Virus record (IMG/VR): IMGVR_UViG_3300004369_000044
Coordinates: 1-40,389 of that record
Source of the DNA: a virus
Length of the DNA: 40,389 nt
Strand: one strand, 5' to 3'
Positions 28,001 to 38,400 of the stretch are shown one piece after another. Each line of letters begins with the position of its first letter. The first letter of the stretch is position 1. Under the pieces are notes generated by a model. The model did no database searches, was not told the origin of the DNA, and saw nothing but the letters and a program-made list of their open reading frames with translations. A program made the translations under genes and the position numbers.

Positions 28001-28828
28001 ATTAGATACAATACTGAAATTAACCAGTATGAAGGATACAATGCTGCTGCTTTAAACTGGTCTTCTCTCGGAGGAGTAAGAGACGTTGATGGCAATACTT
28101 ATATTATTCCAGAATCTAGTGCTGGTGCCAATGAAAATATTTTATATTTCTATAATAATGATGATAACACTTTACAGGTAACACAGTCTCAAGTTCTCTT
28201 TGGAACTATTGATAGTATTAGTTCTACAAGTAATGCGCTCAACATCAACGTTGAGAATGTAACATTTAATAATTTACATTCTGGAATTGATGTATCAGAC
28301 GCTACAACTACTCTTGTATATTCTTCGGTAAATAATTTAGATCTTGGTCTCAGCACTGGTCTAACTATTGACACAGTATTAAGATTGTCCGATGCTGGCG
28401 AAATTTTCTTGAATAAAGGATATGGAACTGGAGTTTTTGAGGGGGTCAAATTTATTGATGCCTTCCTAAAAACTTTTGAATTGGATGATTTGCAAATTAA
28501 ATCAGATGATGTAGTTCTAACTAAAGGAACTACTGACACTGGAACTGTTGTTTTGTATGACCCAACAGAAGCAAAGAGTTCAAAAGTTATCGTGACCGCA
28601 TATAACACAGTGACAGAAGACGTTCACACAGAAGAAATTAGTGTGATTGTGAAAGGAAGTGACCTATATACAGTTGAATACGGAACTAATAAAACCGTAA
28701 ATCTTTTTGGCGCAGTAGTAGATCTAAACGCAACTAATAAAGTTCGTTTGTCTTTGTCATTGGATGCTTCTATTGCTACTGGAGATATTGTCAATATTAC
28801 AGTAGTTAGAACCAACGTAAAAAAATAG
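25031..28828 (+). CDS. Fibre-like structural protein with repeated modules, 1265 residues
   Basis: This protein is read from ATG 25031, inside the end of the previous gene. The N-terminus (KTDTFERQRQTINSIGQDLY, residues 9-28) is probably the attachment segment. GSGY-type beta repeats fill about 108-205. A 'GTGIAEGTIVASI' beta module starts near 230. Residues 420-501 (AQFTPNLTLYEDATYEFTYS to YYFSTDNPNYGGSS) look like a cupredoxin-like beta sandwich without metal ligands. Two copies of a segment carrying GSIRxNTE, YEGYN and WSSLGGVRDVDGNTYI lie at about 668-730 and 975-1038. A W/Y-rich module starts at 763 and seems to resume at about 903 after an insertion. The C-terminus is a beta-rich tail. 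The repeated beta modules suggest an elongated virion fibre or baseplate decoration. No enzymatic signature is visible. Confidence 0.72.
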   Translation: MAVLRSVAKTDTFERQRQTINSIGQDLYNLSSGSASQTFGGIQLLDGTVSAPSFSYSSENSLGLYRKTLGVLSAASSDKDIVDLALTGTVYYTDVNLRKYFLADENLIITSPGSNYSVGDYVSVPLLGGTGSGAVANIGVRDWVGSITNAGSGYTEGTYNSQYPYVISGAGNGDAIVTIAVDENGNVSSFTVEQYGTGYTQGTVLGLYGATTSATTLSTIDVNVTVSDTSTILPNSTVTGTGIAEGTIVASIVDGTTVELSVAPEIDGASTLTFTPPYGGGNGFQFTISAIAAVGSVTIAEGGNGYAVGDTLTVADASLSVPIEYIVSDLSVQRLTFVETIAAGTFSVGGTLEISTLDGTQYNIVEIETSGGNITSVVLRDSSFASTDTLVYNGSATPTYTVDVATSEFRAGIDIGDGNGAQFTPNLTLYEDATYEFTYSGSNAFSLSETQDGPGEYAPATVVRDTENNTLTVSVTASYPSTLYYFSTDNPNYGGSSSITIDPNNPSPPGTGFQVLVNTISILDSIALDIVDGSVTALDVVTANLTATTGTVSTLTSTSGDIAGLKVTTLSDKGSGIAVTTGGSTNITLTPGNSLNVGGALSIESATGNLTTSGVLKSTGSINSNDQLQISTNQIASLGTSDVVLAPIANTNAKVSGTMSLIIPSGTIDQRPQGAKAESGSIRFNTETQQYEGYNGIAAAWSSLGGVRDVDGNTYILAEEFTGANDNTFWFYNGGTNSLTISQSEINLKSANKFKSTDVSTYTAWAANTYYGLGTFLYQDTNVYEVTVAGLSDAIAPTHETGAVSANGGTPTIAGAIAAFTVSTPSGNNAVGTYSYDDTYGSAQFEIIFQLGAVQVNLLSQGTGGYSTSGGGVDNVITVLGSLIGGTDGVDDLTITITEIAVALELTWYGTTSGNIEFEDVNEVIFTDSTIHASNTVTGRDLLITGEEIEADGDFSIKIPDGSNLVVTATGSLAVPVGDNLQRGTPVAGSIRYNTEINQYEGYNAAALNWSSLGGVRDVDGNTYIIPESSAGANENILYFYNNDDNTLQVTQSQVLFGTIDSISSTSNALNINVENVTFNNLHSGIDVSDATTTLVYSSVNNLDLGLSTGLTIDTVLRLSDAGEIFLNKGYGTGVFEGVKFIDAFLKTFELDDLQIKSDDVVLTKGTTDTGTVVLYDPTEAKSSKVIVTAYNTVTEDVHTEEISVIVKGSDLYTVEYGTNKTVNLFGAVVDLNATNKVRLSLSLDASIATGDIVNITVVRTNVKK

Positions 28829-28839
28829 AGTAAATTAAA

Positions 28840-29343
28840 ATGGCTTTAACAAACAACCCATTAGATTCTGGTCATGGTTTTTCAGTAGGATATACTCCAG
28901 TTATATCTGCAGATAGGGATCTAAAAAATATCAATAGTTTGTCAATTCAAAATACAAACTATACAGATGCTATTAAAAATGATTATATTGTCAGGGGAGT
29001 AAACACAGGATTTATGACCCTGGATGGAAGTAACTTGATCGATCTTCCCAACAACACGATTAATTTTATTAATTCAAAAATCATTGGAATTAATACTTCT
29101 GGTTCCGCATACTATTCAGTAAAATTTGAAACTATTGTTACTGTGGATGGAACAGGTGATGTTATTTCAAGATCAAATATTAAGAGCATCATTTCTGACA
29201 ATGTTCCTGCAGATCAGACTTGGGCAGTAGAAGAATATGATGGTGGTGCAAATAACAAATATAGTTACGCAACTACCAGATCTGGTGCTGCAGATAATGC
29301 AAAGTGGATTGGATATATACAAGTCATAACTTGCACTTTATGA
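28840..29343 (+). CDS. Probable virion structural protein, 167 residues
   Basis: This 167-residue protein starts 11 bases after the previous stop and ends just before a late promoter. It begins MALTNNPLDSGHGFSVGYTP and is rich in Asn, Ser, Thr and Gly with mostly beta-strand character; the second half (YSVKFETIVTVDGTGDVISR onward) looks like a compact beta domain. I do not recognise a family. Its place between two fibre-like genes, and the lack of its own promoter, suggest it is co-transcribed with the 1265-residue gene and may form a tip, cap or adaptor for it. Confidence 0.65.
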   Translation: MALTNNPLDSGHGFSVGYTPVISADRDLKNINSLSIQNTNYTDAIKNDYIVRGVNTGFMTLDGSNLIDLPNNTINFINSKIIGINTSGSAYYSVKFETIVTVDGTGDVISRSNIKSIISDNVPADQTWAVEEYDGGANNKYSYATTRSGAADNAKWIGYIQVITCTL

Positions 29344-29354
29344 TTTAATCTCGT

Positions 29355-29362
29355 AATAAATA
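29355..29362 (+). promoter_or_regulatory. Late promoter for the 3218-residue fibre-like gene
   Basis: AATAAATA lies 39 bases before ATG 29402. It is flanked by a short inverted repeat, CTCGT (29350-29354) and ACGAG (29365-29369). A GGAG ribosome site lies at 29387-29390. Confidence 0.65.
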
Positions 29363-29401
29363 GAACGAGGGATACAATAAAATCTTGGAGTTTCCAGTAA
29401 G

Positions 29402-32400
29402 ATGAGTTTAGAATTTAATGCCGAAAAGCAGGAGCTTAGGTCTTCAAATCTAAAGATTGCTAGTTCAGATGACTTGACAGTCCGTTCTGGTGCTGGAACA
29501 GATGAAAAGGAAATCATGCGTTTCCTTATTGATCCTATTAGTAAACTGCCTAGAGTTGGTGTTAATAGAACTGGCAGAAGACTAGAATCAATTGTTGTTG
29601 ATACCACTGGTAGTGGATATACTTCTGTCCCAGATGTAATTATCTCCGCTCCAGATGATCCTATTCTTGGAGTTCAGGCAACAGGAACTGCTAATGTTTT
29701 AGGTGAAGCGGTAAGTAGTATTTCTGTTGACAATCCTGGGTTTGGTTACTCTACACCACCAACAATCACAATATCTGGTGGAGGTGGTTCTGGTGCTTCT
29801 GCAACTACATTTTTGGATAGTGTTGATTATGAACTTGATGTTAATGGTGCTATCAGAACATCAACATCTATTATTTCTGATACTGCAAGAATTTTAAACC
29901 TTGATATTGAAAACTTTGTTACTCCAGATATTAATTTTAGAGCTCCAGATCTTAAGATTTTCTCTAATGCTGCAGGAAGTATTTGGGAAGCTTCCACGAC
30001 ATATCCTAAAGATACATATCTATATTTTGCGGATAATGTATATCGCGTAGAAAATACTGGAAGAACAGGCACTACTGCTCCACTATTCAAAGATGGATCG
30101 GATATTAATGGTGAAGTAACCCTAAAACATATCGGTTACAGAGTTGACGATCAAGAGAAACCATTTTACGGAGAAACAATTTATCCTAGATCTATAACTC
30201 CACCTCTAGGAGATAGATCTGATAAAATTGCTACTACAGAATATGTTCTCAATCTAGCAACAAATGACGTTGGCGGTCGTGTTTACGTATCACAAGAGAT
30301 TGGCGATGACGTAAACACTGGTAGATCTGCTGCTACTCCTGTAAGAACTATTAAGAGAGCATGTCAGATTGCTACAGAAACTATTGGTGTAAAAGAAACC
30401 GTTATTATTTCTGGTGGTGATTATTCGGAAGATAACCCAATTTCAATTCCACCAGATTGTTCGGTTGTTGGTGATAACCTACGTCTGGTAATTATCAGAC
30501 CAAAAAATCCCCGCAAACACATGTTTAAGTTTGCGGATAAGAACTATATTACTGGAATTGTCTTTAGAGATAAATTAGATTCAGAAGGAAGAGCAGACGA
30601 AACGTGGGATTTCGCTGTTGCTTTTGATGATAAGCAAAGACTTTACTACGAACCAACTGCTGGTGGAGATTTTGAGAGAAACTTCCCCATCGGTCACCAA
30701 ATTTTTGGTAAGCAAAAGTATAGAATTACATTCAAGGATCACACTGGGATTGAAGTTGTTGGAGGAGCTCCAGTTGGTTCTTTCTTGACAATTGGAGCAA
30801 CAATCCAAGGTGTGAACAGTAGTGCGATTGGTACTGTAATCGGTATTACATACAATTCCACAGAAGCACCCGATGGATATACAAAAGGTACTGTTGACAT
30901 TGAAGTTGTCAGTGGATCATTTAACTTTGCTGATATCTATAGGTATGATGTTGGAACAGATCCAAACATCACAACATATGAATTTGTTTCTGACGACCTA
31001 AGATCTATTCGTTCTGAGGGTGAAGTTGTATTCCATGGAACAGAACCAGGAATTCCAATTTCAATTACTAGGATTGATGGTTCTCTGCAAGGAGATCCAA
31101 GTATTGCCACTGGTGGATTTGGTGGAGATGATGATCTTGGTGGTATCGTATTCTATACTAATCCAATTACTGGTAGAGCAAATACTCACGATTTTAAAGA
31201 AGGATCTGAAGTTCTCATCACTGGATTAGTAGGAAATCTAGCAGAACTAAACGGTGTTCAAAGAATTTATAAGGTTATCGAAGATGATGACGGAAGAGCA
31301 AGAAGATTTGTCATTCCTAAAAAGCTACCTTCATTCACCGATAGTAACTTTATTCCAGTTGCTGTAAATGTTAGGGGATATTCTAATTATGTTTTGGTGT
31401 CTCTGCTCAACTCACCAAACACATTTGAAGCAACTCCATCACTTGGAAGAAGATGGCAAGATGCTACAAACTTAATTAAGAATAACGTTGAGTTTATCAA
31501 GGATGAAACTTATCTAAAAGTAACTGATGAGTTTGATGGTGTAAACTTCACAACATTTACCCAACCTAATCCAGATAAGTGTCGTAGAGACATTGGACAC
31601 TTTGTATATTCTATCATCCAGGATTTACAATTTGGCAGTAACTTTAATGTTATTGAAGCAGCAAAACGCTATGTTCAGGGAACCCAAGTTGGATACATTG
31701 GAAATGAAATTACAGAAACTGTAAGAGCTTTTGAAATTGCTAAGGACCTGTGTAAACTTGCAGTAAGAAACTGGCACACTGGAACTGGTGCATACTCAGA
31801 ACCACAATATACTCCAGAGTATTCAGCACTTTCATACTACACAGATACTACTGTAATCGAAGACACAACACCTACACCAGGACCAAACACCTGTGCAGAT
31901 GTTGTTGCTGCAGTTGATACCCTTGGATATCTCTTTGTTGATGTTATCACCAACAACGCTGCTGATAGATATCTAGATGCTGCAGAATTGATTGCTAGAA
32001 ATGAAGAGTTAATTCTAGAAGAAACAATTGGTGCCGTATCCACTCAATATCCAGATTTCTATATTCCAGATGATAATGTTGATACAGATGGATTTAGATT
32101 TAAAGATGGCAGAAATCTAATTTACGCTAACCAAGATGAAATTGTAGATAGAGCACTGGTAGAGATTGGTGTTCAATATCCAGACTTTTTCTTTCCTGGC
32201 GATCCATCATCGGAAGCAACTTATAGGTTCTCTGATGCTTATAGATTAATTCAACAAAACAAAGATATCATTGCAGAAACTGCACTGGCATCTATTGAAA
32301 CAAACCACCCAACCTTTACATATCCTGGTGCTGATGCAGCAGAGCAAACAGCAAACAAAGTAAAGTGTCGTAGAGATATTGGTCACTTCATTGATGCAGT

Positions 32401-35400
32401 TTCTCTCGATGTTGCTCTCGCTAGCGGTAACAAATATACAAGACAATTTGTTCTTCAATATTTTGATGGTGGATCTCCAATTAGCAATGGTCTTGTAGGA
32501 GAAGAAGCGCAGTCAAATACTGCGTTCTCAATTGCTGCTGAAGTAATGAATGCGGCGCTGACAAATACTCTGTCAGGATCTTCATCATTCACTAATGCAA
32601 CATACGCAACTACTTCACAGACAGCAGTTCTTTCATCTCCATTTAATGGAGTATGGTTGAGTGGGGATGTAGTTTCTAGCAAGTCACCAATTACAGATTT
32701 AACCATTACAGCAGATGTTGCAACTGGTTCAAATACAGATCCAGCATCTTGTGCAAACGTTCAGTCTGCAATTGATAACTTAACAACTATTGTTACCGAT
32801 GCTATTACTGCTGGAAATATTACTTCCATGCCAGCAGAAACTACAGCAACATATTTAACATCAGAATCTAAGTGCCGTAGAGATATTGGTTATATTGTAA
32901 AAGCAGTTGCTAATGATCTTTACAATGGTGGAAACTCAAATATCATTCTTGCAACTAAGTATTACTTTGATGCTAATGGTAACCCAATCAACAACGGATT
33001 GGTTGGTGAAGAAGCACAGTCTGTAGTAGCATTTAACGAAGCTGCTGTTCAGATGAAGAGGGCAGTAACAAACCAACTCTATGTTAAGGATTTAACTCTT
33101 ACCGCCGATCCTGCAACTGGAGACAATACAGACCCAACATCATGTGCAAACGTTCGCACAGCAATTGATACCTTGGTTGGTATTATCACAGATGCTGTTA
33201 CTAACGGAACACTAGCAAATCTACCAGCGACAAATCTTGGAGATTATGTAGTAGGTGAGAATGTCTGTAAGAGAGATATTGGTTATATTCTCCAATCTCT
33301 AAGAAGAGATATGGTTCTAGGTGGTAACTCTGGTATGGTTACCTCTGCTGAAGCATATTTTACTGGAGGAGTTCTTACTGGCATTTCTCAACCAGAACTT
33401 CCTGTTACTAGATATGCTTTTGAGAAAGTAAGAGATCTTTGTATTCTTGCAGTAAGAAACTGGCACACTGGAACTGGTGCATACTCAGAACCAGTATACC
33501 AACCATTATATTCTATCTTACCTCTATATACAGATTCAACTGTCACTGAAGATACCACTACACCAACTTGTGCTGATGTTGTCTCAACCATCACAACATC
33601 TTTCCAAACAGTAGATGATATTCTTGCAGGTGGAGTTCCACCAACAAAGACTTACGGAACTCTCTACAATACAGATGCTATTGAGAATATTCCAGAACTT
33701 ACGATGTATGATGCTGACTTTAAGCGTGTCAACATCTTAACATCATATATGGATCTTCCTATTATCGAAGCATCTCCATATATTCAAAACGCTTCTGTTA
33801 TCTCTTTCAGAGGTGGTGGAGGTTGTGAAATTGATGGTAGCAAGGTTAAGCAACCAAACTGTCCTTTCCCAGGTCTAGACGCCAACGGTAAAGCAGAAAC
33901 ACCCAACCAGGGTAAATCCATGGTTGCTGCACAGTTTACTATCGTTTCATTCAATGGAACTGGATATAAGATTGTAAACGATGGATACACTCAGTTGGTT
34001 TCGGTCTTCGTTCTATTCGCTAAAGATGGTGTTGTGGCGGAATCTGGTGGTTATGCCTCTATCACCAACTCCGCTACCAACTTCGGTATCAATGCTCTGC
34101 GAGCAACTGGTTACAGAGAGGAAGCATATTCGTTCGATATTGGAACGGTTGTAAGCACAAACATTACTCCAAACGGTAGCACAATTCTTCGTGTTGGTGG
34201 TCTTGGAAGAGAACCACTTGAGCACTATGTTGTAAAATTTGCAGATTTTGAGAACCAAGATCCCAATATTGAGTATTTTGTTGACAACGTATCTCAGGTT
34301 ACGGTTGGTCCTCCTTTCACTGCATCACTCTCACTAAACGCTCCAATCCTAATTCAGGATAAAGCAACTCAAACTCCAGTTCTTAACGTAGATGATGCCA
34401 CAATGGTTGGCACACAGGTTAGACTTCACAGACCATCTATCGTTAACTCCTCCTCACATACGTGGGAATATGCTGGTTCTGGAACAGACTATAATGCTCT
34501 ACCAGAAAATGGAGGAACAAGGGACGACGGAAAAGAACAAGTTTCTGAAAACTATGGTCGTGTTTATGTTTCTGGAACTGATGAACTTGGAGACTTTAAG
34601 GTTGGAACGTTCGCAAAGATTGAAAACAGAACTGGTAATATTACTTTCACTGGAACGGTTTCGATCTCTGAGGTTGAGTTCCTCAAACTGAAAGGCGGTG
34701 ACGTTGTTGTTACAGGTTTCTCTGCTGCCAATGATCTTGGCGGAGCATTCTCCAGTAACTCGCTAATCTCAACTCAGAAAGCAGTTAAAGACTATATTGG
34801 AAACAACCTTGGTCCTTATCTTAACAAACCATATTCGACTAGTGCAGTTCCTAGAGCACTGGTTGAACTTACCGATAGTGGTAAGATCTCCCTAGACCAA
34901 ATCCCAGCACTAAGACCATTCAGCATCTATACAGTTGCTGATGAAGCAGAAAGACTTGCTCTACAGGGTCCACTTGCTGGTGACATTGCAATTCAAGGAG
35001 ATACTAATACATCATACATTCTAGAGAATGATCTAACAAGTTCATATCTTGGAATTAATGTTGATCCCACTCTTGTATTCACCAATGGTCAACTTGTAAC
35101 GGGTGATGTCAGCGGAGGTATTCAACAAGTTACTGATTATGTTGAAGGTGTTGTATACGAAATTCAAATTGTAGACGGTGGTTCTGGATACACTTCTGCT
35201 CCAACAGTAAGTATTGCAGCTCCTGCTTCAGGAACTGCCGCGACAGCAACAGCAACTATTGCTGATGGAAAAGTAATTCTTATTACTATTACAGAGAATG
35301 CTGGATATGTTGGTGGTCAAGGTTACACATCAGCACCAGGAATTAGCTTCAGTGCTCCTGGCGCTGGTGGAACAACTGCTTCTGCAAATTCACTTATTGA

Positions 35401-38400
35401 ATCTCGTGTTTATGCAAACATTGTAAACAATATCAAGATTGAAGATATTGATGCAATTGAAGATCACGCCCCAGCACCAAATGTTGTAAATATTATACGT
35501 GTTGTTAACACTTCTGCAGGTTTAGATACTAACTGGGTTTCTCTATCTACAACATCAGTTGCAGTTAATAACATTACTGGTCCTGGCAAGATGTCTACTA
35601 CCTTGCTTGGAGATGGAGCTGCATCTTCCTTTACATTCCTTGCTGGTGACCAAACATATAAACCAGTAACTCAAACTATCAAAGCACTAGAAAATCGTTA
35701 CTTCCTCAAGACGATTTCTGCTTCTAATACACCATCACAGCAGTTGACATTTTCTGCTGATAGTCAACTTTTGATTGGTCATAAGTTAGTTCCTGGATCA
35801 TATTTTGCAGAAGATACTACAATTGCTCAAATTGTTGTATCAGAAGGTGAAGCAACACTTACCCTAAGTACACCAATTCAATCCAGTGTTCCTTCTGGAG
35901 CAGTTGTTGAATTTATCAGACCAGATTCTCCACTAGTATTTGATGCTTCAAACGTAAAAGTAAATTATATTGATAGGATTGTAATTGCTAACCCTGGTAA
36001 TGGATATACTGATGGCGAATACTTTGGTGTTGATGTTTCTTCTGGAGGAGTTGGAACAGACTGTTTTGCCAATATTGTTGTTACCAATGGTGGTGTTACC
36101 AGTGTCATTGTAACAGATGGCGGATCAAACTTTACCGACGATTATACAATTTCTCCAAACCCAACTATTCTTGGCACTGGTAACGGTCTTGTTCTTGCAG
36201 CAAAGGTTGCTAATTCGGTTAAGAACAGTGGCATTATTGGAATGGATATCAGAAGAGTTGATGATAAAACTCTTGATGCTGATCCATATGGCAATGCTGG
36301 TATCGTTCGCTTCCTCAAGTCAGATACAGCAACTGGAAGAATTGGTCAGTTTAGATTTGTTTCTGGTGGTGGTGTTTACATTGACCAGGGACCAGATTCA
36401 AACTTTGATGCTGACAAACTAGATGGTCAGCATGGTAATTACTATCTGGATGGACAATACTTCATCGATTCTAGTATCGGACCTGCAAAACTTGGTAGCG
36501 GCACCTTCTCCATCTCTATCAGTGGTCAGTCTGGTAATACAATTCGTTTGAATACTCAGTCACTAAACTCTGGAAACAGTGGATTACCAAATACATTTAA
36601 TTCTGGTATTACATCTGCTTGGAAGACTAATTTATCAGATGGTTTAGCGGATCCAACTAGACCAGATGATCCAGACAGTGGATATCACGGTGTTATCACC
36701 TTCCGCCAGTTTGGTGAAAGCAATGATTCTACTGGTGGTGGTGTAAGACAGTTAGCATTTACCGATAAAAATAACCTTTGGTTGCGTGGATCTGGTGCGG
36801 ATGTCACTACATGGTCTGATTGGAGAATACTATGGTCTAGTGGAAATCACGGATCAGGATCTGGTTTAAATGCTGATATTCTAGATGGTAAGCAAGGAAC
36901 TTGGTATCAGAATGGAAGAAATATCAATTTTGGAAAAATTGGTGCTTCTCACATGCCAGAGTTGTTTGATAACACTCACATCTATGAAACACTAAGTGTC
37001 AAAAACTATTCTGGAAATTCAATTTTCGATGTTTATGTTTCTGGACAAATCCTAAACACTTTCCCATTCCAAATTAACGAAACAATCAATCTATATGATA
37101 GCGATTCTCAGGGTGTTGGAACCGTATATGTTCTTGATATAATCACAGATAATACAAACACAGATCCAACAGAACACTTTACCATCTTAAGAGTAAGACT
37201 TGATAATGGTGGATTTGGTGCTTCTGGTGCTATCAGAATTGGAACGGCTTCAATTAACGTTCCATTTGATGATTTTACACCAGCAACTCTAACAACATAC
37301 GAGTTGGCATCACTAACTGGTAGTGGTGGACAAGCTGCACTAACCCTTGGTGCTTCTGGAGTATCTGGTTCACCAGAGATCTTGTTCAGATCTAGTGGTA
37401 ATAATAATGTATATGATGTTTCACTGGTTGCTACTGGTGGTGGAACAACTGGAAACGATGGACAGGGAGCACTGAATATCAATGCTGCTGGTCCAAACAG
37501 TCTCACAATAAACAACAACGTTGTTTGGAACGCAGGAAATGTTACTTTCCAGGTTGGACTATCTTCGGGATCATACAATGGGACAGTTGCAAATGGAACT
37601 GCTGTAATTAGAAATAGCAGTGGAGATTTTGCTGCTAACAACATTACTGCATCTCTAACTGGTGCTGCTTCTCTGAACGTCTTGAAGTCGGGAGATACCA
37701 TGACTGGTAACCTGACTGTTGGTTCCACTTCTACTGGTGCTGGTAGGTTTGTTCGTGTCTTAACGAATGATGCTAACAACGCTGGTTTTGAAGCATATGG
37801 CAACTCTCAAGGTACTGGTTACCTTTATGTTGGACAATCAGCTACTTATGGTGGTGGTCTTGCATACAATGGTGATGGTTCACCTGTATTTGCTACTGGT
37901 GAACTTGCTGATAGAATTGCATTCTACAGAAAAGATAATGGAACCAATACTGTTGTATTCCAGTATCCTTATAATTCAAACACAGTAACATTTACTGGTC
38001 GTATTGAATCTCCAGAAGTTGTAATCAATGGTGGAACTGCCAGTGCAACAAATGATGCTACCGTCTACATCACAGCAACCAACAACAATGATTGGGGTTT
38101 GATTGTTGACAAATATAATGGTAGTGCAAATGAATATGGTCTCAAGGTTGATGTTGGTTCTGGTGCAACATATGCTATACAAGTCAGAGGTAATGATTCC
38201 GAAACGTTCAGAGTTAATGGTGCTGGTGGTATCTTTGGAACAAGTCTAACACTTGGTACTGGCGATATTGTAAGTGCAAGAAATGTGACTTTAACTGGAA
38301 GCATTTCTCTAACTGCAAATAGCACAAGAATTACTCAAAACTCAACATCCACTTGGAGCGGCAATGCTGGTAATGGTGTTGGTAAACTTGAGTATCATTC

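Noticed and set aside
27625-28095. Minus-strand open frame of 156 codons
   Set aside because: Antisense to the 1265-residue gene, with the same reversed-composition pattern and no independent support.
37108-37803. Minus-strand open frame of 231 codons
   Set aside because: It lies entirely antisense to the fibre gene, is rich in Pro/Val/Leu as expected from reversing Gly/Thr/Asn codons, and has no motif, promoter or ribosome site of its own.
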